Shown here piece by piece: positions 1-9,919 of a stretch of DNA of 64,000 nt. Location: NCBI GenBank assembly GCA_964616175.1, contig CAZTUH010000004.1:123590-187589 (forward strand), given 5' to 3'. The position numbers were made by a program, and so were the translations under genes. Each line of letters opens with the position of its first letter. Within the stretch, counting starts at the first letter, position 1. Under the pieces are notes generated by a model. That model was given only the letters and a program-made list of their open reading frames with translations. It did not search any database and was not told the origin of the DNA. The stretch is from CAZTUH01 sp964616175. GTDB lineage: Bacteria; Pseudomonadota; Gammaproteobacteria; Burkholderiales; Burkholderiaceae_B.

Positions 1-2019
1 CTTAATCAATTTTTCCGAGGTAATCTCGAAATATTCGAATAAAACATTTGCTGGAGCAGATTCCCCATAATTTTCATCAATTCCCATAACAATTCCATTA
101 GCTCCTACATACTTGTACCAACTAGTTGTTTTCCCAGCTTCAATAGCAACTTTTGGCATATTTTCTGGTAGAACTGAATTTTTCCATGTAAGATCCTGTT
201 TATCGAAAATATCAAGACTTGGCATAGAAACAACTCTTATAAAGATATTTTCACTAAATAGTTTCCTTTGTGCTTCTAACGCAATAGAAACTTCAGATCC
301 AGTAGCAAGAACAACCAAACATGCACCAGGAATATCTCTCAATACATAGCCACCTCGAGCTATCGATTGTAATGCTACTTTATCTCGATCTACATATGGC
401 AGATTTTGCCTAGACAAAAGAAGAGCTGTTGGCCCTCCTTTACTTGTTTTACTTTCAGAATCTGAAGATCTTCGAATTGCAGAATGCCATGCAAAAACAG
501 TTTCAGCAAGGTCGCATGGCCTCCAGACAGATAAATTTGGTATTAGGCGCAAGCTAGCCGCTTGTTCAATTGGTTGATGTGTTGGCCCATCTTCTCCAAG
601 ACCAATAGAATCATGTGTTAAAACATATATCACCTTTTGTTTCATAAGAGCTGACATACGTATGGCATTCCGCGCATAATCTGAAAATGTCAAGAAAGTT
701 CCTCCAAATGGAATATAACCTCCATGCAAGGCAATCCCATTCATAATAGATGCCATACCAAATTCACGCACCCCATAATTAATATATCTTCCAGATTCAA
801 AAACTCCTTCATCATTCACCTTAACAACTTTTGCCTCTGCCCAATCAGTCAAATTTGATTTAGTTAAATCAGCAGATCCTCCGAGAAGCTCTGGAAGTAA
901 ATTTGCTAAATGAGCTATAACCAATTGTGAAGCTTTTCTAGTAGAAAAATTTTCATTTTTCTTAGCTGTTTTTTCAGTAAAGTCTTGAAATTTTTCTAGA
1001 AAATCATGAGGTAAATCTCCCTTCATTCTTCTTGTAAATTCATGCGAAAGACTTGGATATTTCTTTGTATATAATTCAAACTTTTTGTCCCACTCATTTT
1101 GAACATACTTTCCTATCTTGAAAGATTCTATGCTTTCATATATGTGTTCAGGAACAGAAAATGGATCATTTTCCCAATCTAAGTTTTTTCTAACTTCAAG
1201 AATTTCTTTTTTTCCAAGAGGAGCTCCATGTATATCTGCAGTACCAGACATGTTTGGAGAACCCTTTCCAATTATAGTTTTACAAATAATGAGACTTGGT
1301 TTTTCCGACTGCATTTTAGCTTGCTTGATTGCAAAATCCACAGCTTTGATATCGTGACCATCTACATGATCAATCACATGCCAGTTATAAGCTTCAAAAC
1401 GTTTCGCAGTATTATCTGAGAACCAATGTTTAACGTTACCGTCAATAGATATACGATTACTATCGTATAAAACAATAAGCTTAGATAATTTTAGAACCCC
1501 TGCTAGTGAACAGACTTCATGTGAAATACCTTCCATGATACAGCCATCACCAATGAATACATATGTAAAATGGTCAACAATCTCCAATCCTGGTTTATTA
1601 AACTCTGCTGCTAATAAAGATTCAGCTAAAGCCATTCCAACGGCATTTCCCAAGCCTTGTCCCAATGGACCAGTAGTAGCCTCTACTCCAGGTGTAATAC
1701 CAAATTCTGGATGTCCTGGGGTAGATGAATGCAATTGTCGAAAATTTTTAAGTTGAGATATGGGAAATTCATATCCAGTTAAGTGAAGAAGTGAATACAA
1801 TAACATCGAACCATGTCCATTTGAAAGAATGAAACGGTCACGATCTACCCAACTAGGATTCTTCGGATTATAACGAAGATTGTTTAACCAAAGTGCAGTT
1901 GCAATTTCTGCCATTCCCATAGGTGCTCCAGGATGTCCTGAATTTGCATTTTGCACAGAATCCACAGTAAGAATGCGAATAGCGTTTGCAATTTTCTTTT
2001 GAATTTCCAGATTTTCCAT
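1..2019 (-). CDS. tktA: transketolase (3' end outside window)
   Basis: Thiamine-diphosphate enzyme moving two-carbon units between sugar phosphates in the non-oxidative pentose phosphate pathway and Calvin-type cycles. The frame is open from an ATG at 2017-2019 to the window edge, about 673 codons, close to the usual 660-680, so only a few C-terminal residues are missing. Visible motifs are NANSGHPGAPMGMAE near residue 23, the ThDP motif GDGCIMEG near residue 155, and HDSIGLGEDGPTHQPIE near residue 465. The last residues read SAPANVLFEYF, the normal transketolase C-terminus. No in-frame stop was seen in the stretches translated. It is the first gene of a minus-strand unit; its partner lies outside. 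Confidence 0.95.
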   Translation of the reverse strand, partial: MENLEIQKKIANAIRILTVDSVQNANSGHPGAPMGMAEIATALWLNNLRYNPKNPSWVDRDRFILSNGHGSMLLYSLLHLTGYEFPISQLKNFRQLHSSTPGHPEFGITPGVEATTGPLGQGLGNAVGMALAESLLAAEFNKPGLEIVDHFTYVFIGDGCIMEGISHEVCSLAGVLKLSKLIVLYDSNRISIDGNVKHWFSDNTAKRFEAYNWHVIDHVDGHDIKAVDFAIKQAKMQSEKPSLIICKTIIGKGSPNMSGTADIHGAPLGKKEILEVRKNLDWENDPFSVPEHIYESIESFKIGKYVQNEWDKKFELYTKKYPSLSHEFTRRMKGDLPHDFLEKFQDFTEKTAKKNENFSTRKASQLVIAHLANLLPELLGGSADLTKSNLTDWAEAKVVKVNDEGVFESGRYINYGVREFGMASIMNGIALHGGYIPFGGTFLTFSDYARNAIRMSALMKQKVIYVLTHDSIGLGEDGPTHQPIEQAASLRLIPNLSVWRPCDLAETVFAWHSAIRRSSDSESKTSKGGPTALLLSRQNLPYVDRDKVALQSIARGGYVLRDIPGACLVVLATGSEVSIALEAQRKLFSENIFIRVVSMPSLDIFDKQDLTWKNSVLPENMPKVAIEAGKTTSWYKYVGANGIVMGIDENYGESAPANVLFEYFEITSEKLIK

Positions 2020-2539
2020 TTTGAATTTAGTGTATATACTTGAGAATTGATCGGAAAAGTTGCGATTATCCAAAGAGTGTTTTGATTCTAACACGTTAAC
2101 AAAGCGAATCTTTTATGAGAAACTAGTTCGATATTAAAATTTTACCTCTTTAGAAATTTTTCTTAGATTTAAAAAAATCATCACATTTTTTATTTATGAT
2201 AATAGCTATTTTCCAGAAGCAACATTATGAGTGAAATCCAGATTAGTAAGCTTTTTTTTCATATAACAGTATTGCTATCGTTTGCGCATTTTTTTATGTG
2301 TTGAACATAAAATTACACAATATGTATTTTATATGTAAACTCTATCAACTTAAACTTATAACATATAAGTATTAAGTATCGAACATGATGAATTAAAAAT
2401 TTTTTATTAAAGAATCTTTCTAACATGAAATTTTTAAAAGAAAAATACAATAGTCATTGATTTTTCAGAATTTGTCCATCCTGCTTTCTCAAGTTTCAAG
2501 AAAACAAGTGTGAATCAACTTCTATTGGATAGGATTTTA
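2020..2539. other. gene-free divergent intergenic region
   Basis: About 520 bases between divergently transcribed tktA and ubiD. It is very AT-rich with long A and T runs. I see no tRNA, no conserved coding frame and no convincing structured RNA. It must hold the promoters for both flanking genes, but I could not single out a reliable -35/-10 pair. Confidence 0.5.
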
Positions 2540-4093
2540 ATGAAATATCTTGACTTAAGAGATTTTGTAAATCAATTGGAATCTCGAGGAGAACTAAAAC
2601 GCATAAAAACACCAATATCTTCACATTTGGAAGTAACAGAAGTTTCTGATCGAGTATTAAAATCAGGGGGACCTGCTTTACTTTTCGAAAAAGTTATTCA
2701 TAGGAATTCCTCATCAAAAATTCCCATTTTAACTAATTTATTTGGTACAGCAGAACGCATTGCATATGGTATGGGTGTGGAAAATATTAAAGATTTTCGA
2801 GCAATTGGAGAATTACTTGCAAATTTAAAAGAACCAGAACCACCAAAAAAATTTTCGGAAATATTTCAAAAGATCTCCGAATTAAAATCTGCGCTTTGGG
2901 ATATGCGTCCAAAAATTCTGAAAAGAGGGGTTTGCCAAGAAATAATTTTGGCATTGGAAGATGTAGATTTGTTTCAACTTCCTATTCAAACCTGTTGGCC
3001 AGGAGATGTAGCTCCTTTAATTACTTGGGGTTTAGTTATTACACGTAACCCGATTTCTAATCGGCAAAATTTAGGGATATATAGACAACAACTACTTTGC
3101 AAGAATAAGTTAATCATGCGTTGGCTATCCCATAGAGGGGGATCGTTGGATTTCCAAGAGCATGCCAGAAAAAACAAAGACAAAGCATTTCCAATTGTTG
3201 TAGCAATTGGAGCAGACCCAGCTACCATTCTAGGCGCTGTAACACCTGTCCCAGACAATCTTTCTGAATATCAATTTGCAGGACTATTGAGAGGAGCAAG
3301 AACAGAAGTTACAAAAGCTGTTGGAAACTCTTTATTTGTTCCTTCTTCAGCTGAGATAATTCTTGAGGGCAATATATTACCCATTTCAGATCCTCGAGCT
3401 ATCTTTCCGAGTCAAGAAAGTAAAGTCCCTTATCCAAAAAATAGGATATTTCATGATTATGAAATGGCCTTAGAGGGTCCGTATGGAGATCATACTGGAT
3501 ATTATAACGAAGAGGAATGGTTCCCTGTTTTTACCATTGATCGCATTACTATGAGGTCAAAACCTATATATCACTCTACTTATACAGGAAAACCAATTGA
3601 TGAACCAGCTATTCTAGGACAAGCACTGAATGAAATTTTTGTTCCATTATTGCAGAAACAAATGCCAGAGATTGTTGATTTTTATCTACCACCTGAAGGT
3701 TGCAGTTATCGATTAGCAACAGTATCAATAAAAAAACAATATCCAGGACATGCTAAGAGAGTCATGTTCGGTATATGGGGCATATTAAAACAATTCATGT
3801 ATACAAAATATATTATTGTAGTTGACGATGATATAAATCCTAGGAATTGGGACGAAGTTATCTGGGCTATTACAACAAGAACAGATCCGGATCGAGATAT
3901 ATTAATTGCTAAAAACACTCCCATAGATTACCTAGATTTTTCGTCACCAATTTCAGGTTTAGGAAGCAAACTTGGCATGGATGCTACAAACAAATTCTCA
4001 ACAGAAACGGCCAGGAAATGGGGTGTTCCAATTGAAATGGATAAATCTACTAAAAAAAGAATAGACAAAATATGGAGCGAACTTGGTCTGTAG
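2540..4093 (+). CDS. ubiD: 4-hydroxy-3-polyprenylbenzoate decarboxylase
   Basis: UbiD-family decarboxylase of ubiquinone biosynthesis. It uses prenylated FMN made by UbiX to decarboxylate the polyprenyl-hydroxybenzoate ring. The protein is about 517 residues, slightly longer than the 497 of E. coli UbiD. I chose the ATG at 2540 because the product then begins MKYLDLRDFVNQLESRGELK, matching the family start; an in-frame GTG at 2510 would add ten unrelated residues. Family blocks seen include PNLGIYR-like NLGIYRQQ, the region around PEGCSYR, and the C-terminal KWGVPIEMD. It stands alone, followed by about 165 bases before the queA remnant. Confidence 0.95.
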   Translation: MKYLDLRDFVNQLESRGELKRIKTPISSHLEVTEVSDRVLKSGGPALLFEKVIHRNSSSKIPILTNLFGTAERIAYGMGVENIKDFRAIGELLANLKEPEPPKKFSEIFQKISELKSALWDMRPKILKRGVCQEIILALEDVDLFQLPIQTCWPGDVAPLITWGLVITRNPISNRQNLGIYRQQLLCKNKLIMRWLSHRGGSLDFQEHARKNKDKAFPIVVAIGADPATILGAVTPVPDNLSEYQFAGLLRGARTEVTKAVGNSLFVPSSAEIILEGNILPISDPRAIFPSQESKVPYPKNRIFHDYEMALEGPYGDHTGYYNEEEWFPVFTIDRITMRSKPIYHSTYTGKPIDEPAILGQALNEIFVPLLQKQMPEIVDFYLPPEGCSYRLATVSIKKQYPGHAKRVMFGIWGILKQFMYTKYIIVVDDDINPRNWDEVIWAITTRTDPDRDILIAKNTPIDYLDFSSPISGLGSKLGMDATNKFSTETARKWGVPIEMDKSTKKRIDKIWSELGL

Positions 4094-4258
4094 AAATTTG
4101 AAGGTTTAATTAAATGATTCTAGAACAATTCATTCCAGGAACTACAACTTATATAGGAAAAATTGTTTAAAATTCCTAATACAAATTGCATAGTTCTTCA
4201 TTTTTCAGAAGAAAAATAGAAATACTCCATCTAAGCATATTAAAAATTTTAAAAAGTT

Positions 4259-5318
4259 ATGCATGAATTTTCTCTCTCTGCTTTTGATTATTTTTACCTC
4301 CTGAATTAATAGCGCAATTTCCTACAGAGAAACGAGGAAATAGTTGCCTTCTTCATATCGATAGTCATAGGTCCTTCCATGATAGAAATTTTCTCAATAT
4401 TCAAAATCTTTTACATCCTGGAGATTTATTAGTTCTGAATGATACACAAGTTATTAAAACAGATCTTTATGAAAAAAAAACAACTTGGTGGAAATGTGAA
4501 AAATATTGATTGAAAATGCTATTGAAAAATATAAAGCAAAAGCTCGAATACAAGCAAATAAAGCTCCAAAACCAAGGATAGTTTTAAAAATTAAAAATGT
4601 TTTTAACATTCTCATTATTATTAGCCATTCTAAAGGAATTTTTCATCTGCAGTTTCCTAAACCTATTGAAAACCTTCTAGAAATCTATGGAAAAACTTCA
4701 CTCCCACCACATGATTAAACGTATCTCAGATTCCGAAGACTATCAACAATATCAAACTATTTATGCTAGGGAAACAGGGTCTATTTCTGCTCCAACTGCT
4801 GGATTGCATTTTAATAGAGCAATGCTTGAACATTTTGAAACTATTGGCATTAAAATTGGTTTTTTTACCTTATACATAGACTCTGCAACTTTTTTGCTTA
4901 TTAAGACTCAAGATTTGACAACCCATGTTATGCATGAAGAGTCATATTCTCTTCCTACTGCAACAGTAAATGCTATTCATGAAAAGAAATCTTTAGGGAA
5001 GCGTGTTATTGCTGTTGAAACAACTAGTGCCAACACTAGAACTATCGCATCTTGTGCTGAAGTTATTCGGAGGATATATAATCATCTTTCTGATAAAGCT
5101 ATTAATGGAAATACAAAGATGTTTATTAAACCAGGTGATAGAGATCAGATTGTAGATGCATTAATTAAAAATTTTCATTTACCAAAATCTATTCTTCTCA
5201 TCTTGGTTTCAGCATTTGCTGGAACTAAAGTAATACAAAAAGCCTATGCTTATACTGTTGAAAAATTCGGTTTCTCGGTTATGGAAATGCTTCATTTATT
5301 GAGGCTCCAATCAAATGA
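4259..5318 (+). pseudogene. queA: queA pseudogene (S-adenosylmethionine:tRNA ribosyltransferase-isomerase)
   Basis: Remnant of QueA, which converts preQ1 in tRNA to epoxyqueuosine. Homology is continuous but spread over several frames. MHEFSLSAFDY starts at 4259. Then a one-base shift in the T-run at 4291-4295 precedes LPPELIAQFP. A second shift at 4472-4490, probably in a run of nine A, precedes GGNVKILIENAIEKY. A third near 4710-4714 precedes IKRISDSEDYQQYQTIYARE. A fourth near 5262-5275 precedes GYGNASFIE. Conserved LHVGAGTF has become LYIDSATF, so decay also affects codons. In the last frame the TGA at 5316-5318 overlaps the tgt ATG at 5315 (ATGA), the expected ancestral coupling with tgt. 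Shorter open frames inside it are fragments, not separate genes. Confidence 0.9.
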
Positions 5319-6457
5319 ATAGATCAAATTTTGAATTGATTAAAACTGATGGACATGCAAGACTTGGTAAAATCTCTTTAAATCATGGCATTGTCAAAAC
5401 CCCTTTGTTTATGCCGGTGGGAACTCTTGGAAATGTAAAAACTATGTTACCAAGTGAATTATACAAATTAGGATCAGAAATAATCCTTGGTAATGCTTTT
5501 CATTTGTGGTTGAGACCTGGTATTGAGATTATTAGAGATCATGGAGGTTTGCACCAATTTATTTCTTGGGAAAAACCAATTCTTACAGATTCAGGCGGAT
5601 TTCAAATATTCAGTCTTAGGGGAAAAAATTGTAAAGTTTCAGAAGAAGGTGTAGGTTTATATTCAATTTTAGATGGAAAAAAATTGTTCATAACTCCAGA
5701 AATATCTATGCGTATTCAATATACCTTAAATTCTGATATTCAAATGGCTTTTGATGAATGCTTTCCATATGAGAGACATGATGGAAATGCAGTTTCCAAA
5801 ATAGATTGTTCAAATTCTATGAAAAGGTCTATGCGTTGGGCATATCGTTCACGCAAAGAATTTGAGAATTTAGGCAATAAAAACATCATATTTGGTATAA
5901 TTCAAGGTGGAATGTATGAAGACTTACGAGATGAATCACTGGAGAATCTTATAAAAATTGGGTTTCATGGTTATGCGATTGGTGGGTTGTCGGTTGGAGA
6001 ACCTAAGCATGAGATGATTCGTATTCTGAATCATATAACACCTAAATTGCCAAAAAATAGTCCAAGATATTTGATGGGAGTAGGTAGTCCAGAAGATCTG
6101 GTCACAGGTGTTAAAAAGGGAATAGATATGTTTGATTGTGTAATGCCAACTAGAAATGCTAGGAACGGTTTCTTATTCACCCGACGTGGCAATATAAGAA
6201 TCCGGAATACTTGTTATAAAAACGATTGCAAACCTTTAGATGATGTATGCATATGCTATACGTGTAGAAATTTTTCCCGTTCATATTTACATCATTTGCA
6301 AAAATCTAAAGAAATAGTTGGCGCTCGGTTAAATACTATTCATAATCTCCATTTTTATATAAGTTTGATGCAGGAAATGCAAGATGCAATATCCAAAATG
6401 CAATTTTTGAGTTGGTCAAATAAATTCCTTTATGAAAGAAAACTAGGCATAGTATAA
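5315..6457 (+). CDS. tgt: queuine/preQ1 tRNA-guanine transglycosylase
   Basis: Exchanges guanine 34 for preQ1 in GUN-anticodon tRNAs (Asp, Asn, His, Tyr). The 380-residue protein is of normal length and looks intact. It has DSGGFQ with the active-site Asp at residues 92-97, GGLSVGEP near 223-230, the nucleophile Asp in MFDCVMPTRNARNG near residue 274, and a zinc site formed by CICYTC at 312-317 plus His at 326-327. It overlaps the dead queA by four bases. With QueA broken, Tgt should leave preQ1 rather than queuosine in tRNA unless a salvage route exists; that is inference. Confidence 0.95.
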   Translation: MNRSNFELIKTDGHARLGKISLNHGIVKTPLFMPVGTLGNVKTMLPSELYKLGSEIILGNAFHLWLRPGIEIIRDHGGLHQFISWEKPILTDSGGFQIFSLRGKNCKVSEEGVGLYSILDGKKLFITPEISMRIQYTLNSDIQMAFDECFPYERHDGNAVSKIDCSNSMKRSMRWAYRSRKEFENLGNKNIIFGIIQGGMYEDLRDESLENLIKIGFHGYAIGGLSVGEPKHEMIRILNHITPKLPKNSPRYLMGVGSPEDLVTGVKKGIDMFDCVMPTRNARNGFLFTRRGNIRIRNTCYKNDCKPLDDVCICYTCRNFSRSYLHHLQKSKEIVGARLNTIHNLHFYISLMQEMQDAISKMQFLSWSNKFLYERKLGIV

Positions 6458-6472
6458 AAATTATACATGCCT
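6445..6472. repeat. hairpin over the tgt stop codon
   Basis: Inverted repeat: AGGCAT plus GTATAA, separated by one unpaired A, pair with TTATAC plus ATGCCT around a three-base AAA loop. It spans the tgt stop (6455-6457). No T-run follows, so a classic intrinsic terminator is not supported; it may protect the mRNA 3' end or attenuate read-through into yajC. Confidence 0.6.
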
Positions 6473-6595
6473 GGGGGAAAATTTATTCAATAGAGACCAT
6501 TGAAAAAAAATTGCAATTTTTAATTCTAACTTAATTTTTATCTTCCTTAATAGTAGTAAATCTTTTTATGACATTTAAAATAGGAGAAAATCGTT

Positions 6596-6943
6596 ATGTT
6601 TACATTAAACAGTCTTATTTATTGTTTTAATCAAATCGATCCTACCAAGAATGGAGGAATCTTAATGAATATTATCCCAATTATTCTTGTATTTGGAGTT
6701 TTGTATTTAACAATGATTCGTCCACAAATGAAACGACAGAAAGAGCACAGGAATCTTATATCAATACTATCCGATGGTGATGAGATCATTACAAATAGTG
6801 GCATCCTTGGAAAAATAAATAAAATAAAAGAAAATTATCTTATGCTAGAAATCTCTGAATCTTCAGGAAAGTCAGTTGAAATGATTATTCAAAAAGCAGC
6901 AGTTTCATCAGTCCTACCAAAGGGAACAATCAAGTCTCTCTAA
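6596..6943 (+). CDS. yajC: Sec translocon accessory subunit YajC
   Basis: Small inner-membrane protein that associates with SecD-SecF and SecYEG. The 115-residue product has one transmembrane helix at about residues 24-40 (NIIPIILVFGVLYLTMI) followed by the family signature RPQMKRQKEH and a basic cytoplasmic domain. The ATG at 6596 is preceded by AGGAG with good spacing; an internal ATG at 6665 would begin just before the helix but has a poorer context. Position directly before secD and after tgt is the standard proteobacterial order. Confidence 0.93.
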   Translation: MFTLNSLIYCFNQIDPTKNGGILMNIIPIILVFGVLYLTMIRPQMKRQKEHRNLISILSDGDEIITNSGILGKINKIKENYLMLEISESSGKSVEMIIQKAAVSSVLPKGTIKSL

Positions 6944-7002
6944 AGTCAGATGACAAATTTAAAAACTGCTAACGCAATCTTGCTATACGAAAAAACATAG
7001 AA

Positions 7003-8889
7003 ATGTCATCTTTTTTATACTTTCCTTTTATAAAAAGCAAAACGAAAACAAAAATTTTTCGCACTCTTCAATATTCTGGTGTTTTAATCTTAATTGTTAT
7101 TGCTTTATTTTATTCTTCTATGAGTTTTTATGAGACTTGCCCAGCAATTCACATCTCTGGTATTAAATCAAGTGTAAAAATTAATGATTTTATTCTTTCT
7201 AAAATCAGCAAAGTTCTCCTTGATGAAAAATTGGAATATAAGGAAATCTTTTTAGAGACACTTGGCTCAGATAATGCTCTGAAGATTTCATTTGCAAATT
7301 CTGAGATGCAAAATAAAGCTTATAAGTTTCTGAATTTTAAACTTAATAATCTGACTAGAAATTACTTGGTATCCCTTTGTTCTATCCCAAATTATCCAAA
7401 GTGGATAAGATTTCTTGGTTGGTTAAAACCTAAACCTTTGTTTTTAGGTTTGGATCTTCGGGGAGGTATAGCTTTTTCACTGAAAGTCGATATGGAATCA
7501 GTTTTTCTAAATTTTTATGATTCCATATCCAAGGATATTCGAATTCTTTTGAGAGAAAGTAAAACCCCCATTAAGAGTATAAAACACTCAAAAACTGGTA
7601 CCGTATTAACCTTTCAAACACCAGAAAACAGAGAAGAAGCCTTGAAATGCTTAGTTTTGAAGTTTCCTTTGCTGTCCCTTAAGAAATATGAAACACAGGA
7701 GGGTTTTGAGTTGATTGCTTTGCTTTCACGAGCAGATCATGAGAAATTGGAGAAAGAAACTCTAAGACAAAATATTTCCATTCTAGATAAACGAATTGGT
7801 GAATTGGGTGTTTCAGAACCTATTATCCAAAGAAAAGGGAATGATGAAATTTTAATTCAATTGCCAGGAGTTCAAGATATAGCACAAGCCAAAAAAATAC
7901 TAATTCGATCAGCAAGGCTAGAGATTCGTTTGGTAGAAGAAATGGATAGGACTAATCCTTCCCAGAATTCTTTTCATTCTATGCTTGAAAGTTATAAAAA
8001 ATCAAATGGAGAAATTATTTATTTTAAACCAACAGCTATTCTAACTGGAAAAAATATTCGTGATGCCAGGTCTAGTGTTGATCCAAGAGATCACCAGGTA
8101 TCAGTCAAGCTTACTCTTGATGAGTATGGAAAAAACGCATTCCGAAAAATAACAAGGGAAAATGTTGGAAAAAGAATTGCTATTATCCTTTTTGAAGATG
8201 GAAAAGGAGAAATTGTTACAGCCCCTTTTATTCAGGGCGAAATTTTTGGTGGGTATGTCCAGATTACTGGATCTATGAAGATGCAGGAAGCTAATGAAAT
8301 AGCTTTGATCCTACGTTCTGGAGCATTAGCAGCTCCTATGAAAATAATTGAAGAAAAAACTATAGAACCTACTCTTGGGTTTGATAACATCCAAAAAGGA
8401 CTTCATTCCACTATATGTGGGGTTCTAATCGTTGTTACTTTTATGATTCTATACTATCAGTTGTTTGGTATATTCTCTGTAATTGGTTTATTTTCTAATG
8501 CAATTTTGCTAACTGCATTGGTATCTATCTTGCAAATAACTCTTACATTGCCAGGAATTGCTGCTGTTGCTCTAACATTAGGAGTAGCAATTGATTCAAA
8601 TGTTCTTATCAATGAAAGGATTCGAGAAGAATTGAGAAATAGCTCTGAACCAGAATTAGCGATTTATAATGGATTTCGATATGCATGGAAAACAATTCTA
8701 GATTCTAACTTAACGGCCCTTATCGTTGGTCTTGGACTTCTAATTCTCGGTTCTGGTCCAATTCGGAGTTTTGCCATAGTTCATTGCCTAGGCATTTTGA
8801 CATCTCTATTTTCATCGTTCTTCATTGTACATGCCTTAGCAAATAGTTGGTATGGTAGGAAAAGAAAGATCTTGAATATTTCTGTTTAA
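7003..8889 (+). CDS. secD: protein translocase subunit SecD
   Basis: Membrane subunit that uses the proton motive force to pull exported proteins through SecYEG on the periplasmic side. It is 628 residues, near the usual 615-630. An N-terminal helix lies at about residues 25-42. LGLDLRGGI near residue 148 is the SecD D1 signature. The large periplasmic P1 domain follows, then PGVQDI near 287, and a C-terminal bundle of membrane helices from about residue 465 with GVAIDSNVLINERIREE near 528. The start ATG at 7003 sits about 60 bases after yajC. It forms one transcription unit with yajC and secF. Confidence 0.96.
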   Translation: MSSFLYFPFIKSKTKTKIFRTLQYSGVLILIVIALFYSSMSFYETCPAIHISGIKSSVKINDFILSKISKVLLDEKLEYKEIFLETLGSDNALKISFANSEMQNKAYKFLNFKLNNLTRNYLVSLCSIPNYPKWIRFLGWLKPKPLFLGLDLRGGIAFSLKVDMESVFLNFYDSISKDIRILLRESKTPIKSIKHSKTGTVLTFQTPENREEALKCLVLKFPLLSLKKYETQEGFELIALLSRADHEKLEKETLRQNISILDKRIGELGVSEPIIQRKGNDEILIQLPGVQDIAQAKKILIRSARLEIRLVEEMDRTNPSQNSFHSMLESYKKSNGEIIYFKPTAILTGKNIRDARSSVDPRDHQVSVKLTLDEYGKNAFRKITRENVGKRIAIILFEDGKGEIVTAPFIQGEIFGGYVQITGSMKMQEANEIALILRSGALAAPMKIIEEKTIEPTLGFDNIQKGLHSTICGVLIVVTFMILYYQLFGIFSVIGLFSNAILLTALVSILQITLTLPGIAAVALTLGVAIDSNVLINERIREELRNSSEPELAIYNGFRYAWKTILDSNLTALIVGLGLLILGSGPIRSFAIVHCLGILTSLFSSFFIVHALANSWYGRKRKILNISV

Positions 8890-8920
8890 AAATTAGACTT
8901 TTCAAAAAAAACAAAAATTT

Positions 8921-9811
8921 ATGGAATTTTTTCGAATTTACCGGACAATTCCTTTCATGCAAAAAGTATGGAGATTAAACATCATTAGTTTACTTGTGTT
9001 TCTTATATCTATATTTAGCATTGCTAGAAACGGATTTGAATATTCTATTGAGTTTACAGGTGGAACTCTGATTATCGTAAATTGTTCGGAAAATATTTCT
9101 TTGGAAGGTTTGAAAAAATCAATCTCTAAGATTGGTTATAAAGATTTTCATATACAAGGGATCGGGAGCTCTCATAAGGAATTTGAAATTCGACTACCAT
9201 TGAACACTTATATATCTCAGGAAAATCAAATTGAAAGAATATTGGAATCCTTACACCAATTGAATAGAAACATTAAGTTAAAGGCATTTGAATCTATTGG
9301 ACCACAAGTTAGAAGTGCAATGTATTACGATGGACTATTATCAATAGTACTTGTTGTGTTTGGAATATTTTTGTATCTTGCAATCAGATTTAGTTGGAAA
9401 TTCTCTGTTGCAGGAATTTTAGCTAATTTCCATGATGCAGTAATCATTTTAGGGTTCTTTTCATTTTTCCATTGGGAATTCTCTTTATCTGTATTAGCTG
9501 GAATTCTGACAGCATTGGGATATTCTATAAACGAATCAGTTATAATAATGGATCGCATTCGTGAGAATTCTCGAAAAAAACACCAAATTTTTAGCTTGAG
9601 AGAATTAATAAATTGTTCAATCACGCAGACAATTTCTCGAACTACAATAACTCATGCTTCAACTCTAGTTGTCGTTCTTTCTATGTTTTTCTTTGGAGGG
9701 CAAGCCCTTCATTATTTTTCTTTAGCATTGATGATTGGAATTTTCTTTGGTATTTATTCTTCCATATTTGTTACTGCTGCATTGATAATGTGGATGAATA
9801 TCAGGATTTAA
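8921..9811 (+). CDS. secF: protein translocase subunit SecF
   Basis: Partner of SecD in the accessory translocase. The 296-residue protein has a helix near residues 20-36, the SecF signature EFTGGT near 45, ESIGPQVR near 126, and a C-terminal bundle of helices ending in the DRIRENSRK-type motif (GYSINESVIIMDRIREN near 200). The start ATG at 8921 lies 31 bases after secD, indicating co-transcription. No truncation or missing block is apparent. Confidence 0.95.
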   Translation: MEFFRIYRTIPFMQKVWRLNIISLLVFLISIFSIARNGFEYSIEFTGGTLIIVNCSENISLEGLKKSISKIGYKDFHIQGIGSSHKEFEIRLPLNTYISQENQIERILESLHQLNRNIKLKAFESIGPQVRSAMYYDGLLSIVLVVFGIFLYLAIRFSWKFSVAGILANFHDAVIILGFFSFFHWEFSLSVLAGILTALGYSINESVIIMDRIRENSRKKHQIFSLRELINCSITQTISRTTITHASTLVVVLSMFFFGGQALHYFSLALMIGIFFGIYSSIFVTAALIMWMNIRI

Positions 9812-9919
9812 ATCGGTCATCTGAAATCTGAATATAGAAAAAATCCAACAAACCCATTTTCATATGTAAATTTTAATTGAGAACAAAAATTCTCGCATTC
9901 TTTTTTCTTTGAGATCATT

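Noticed and set aside
4124..4180. Short ORF MILEQFIPGTTTYIGKIV between ubiD and queA
   Set aside because: Eighteen codons with no family match I can name; likely chance in AT-rich DNA.
4506..4718. 70-codon open frame as a separate small gene
   Set aside because: Its product aligns with the middle of QueA; it is a fragment of the frameshifted pseudogene.
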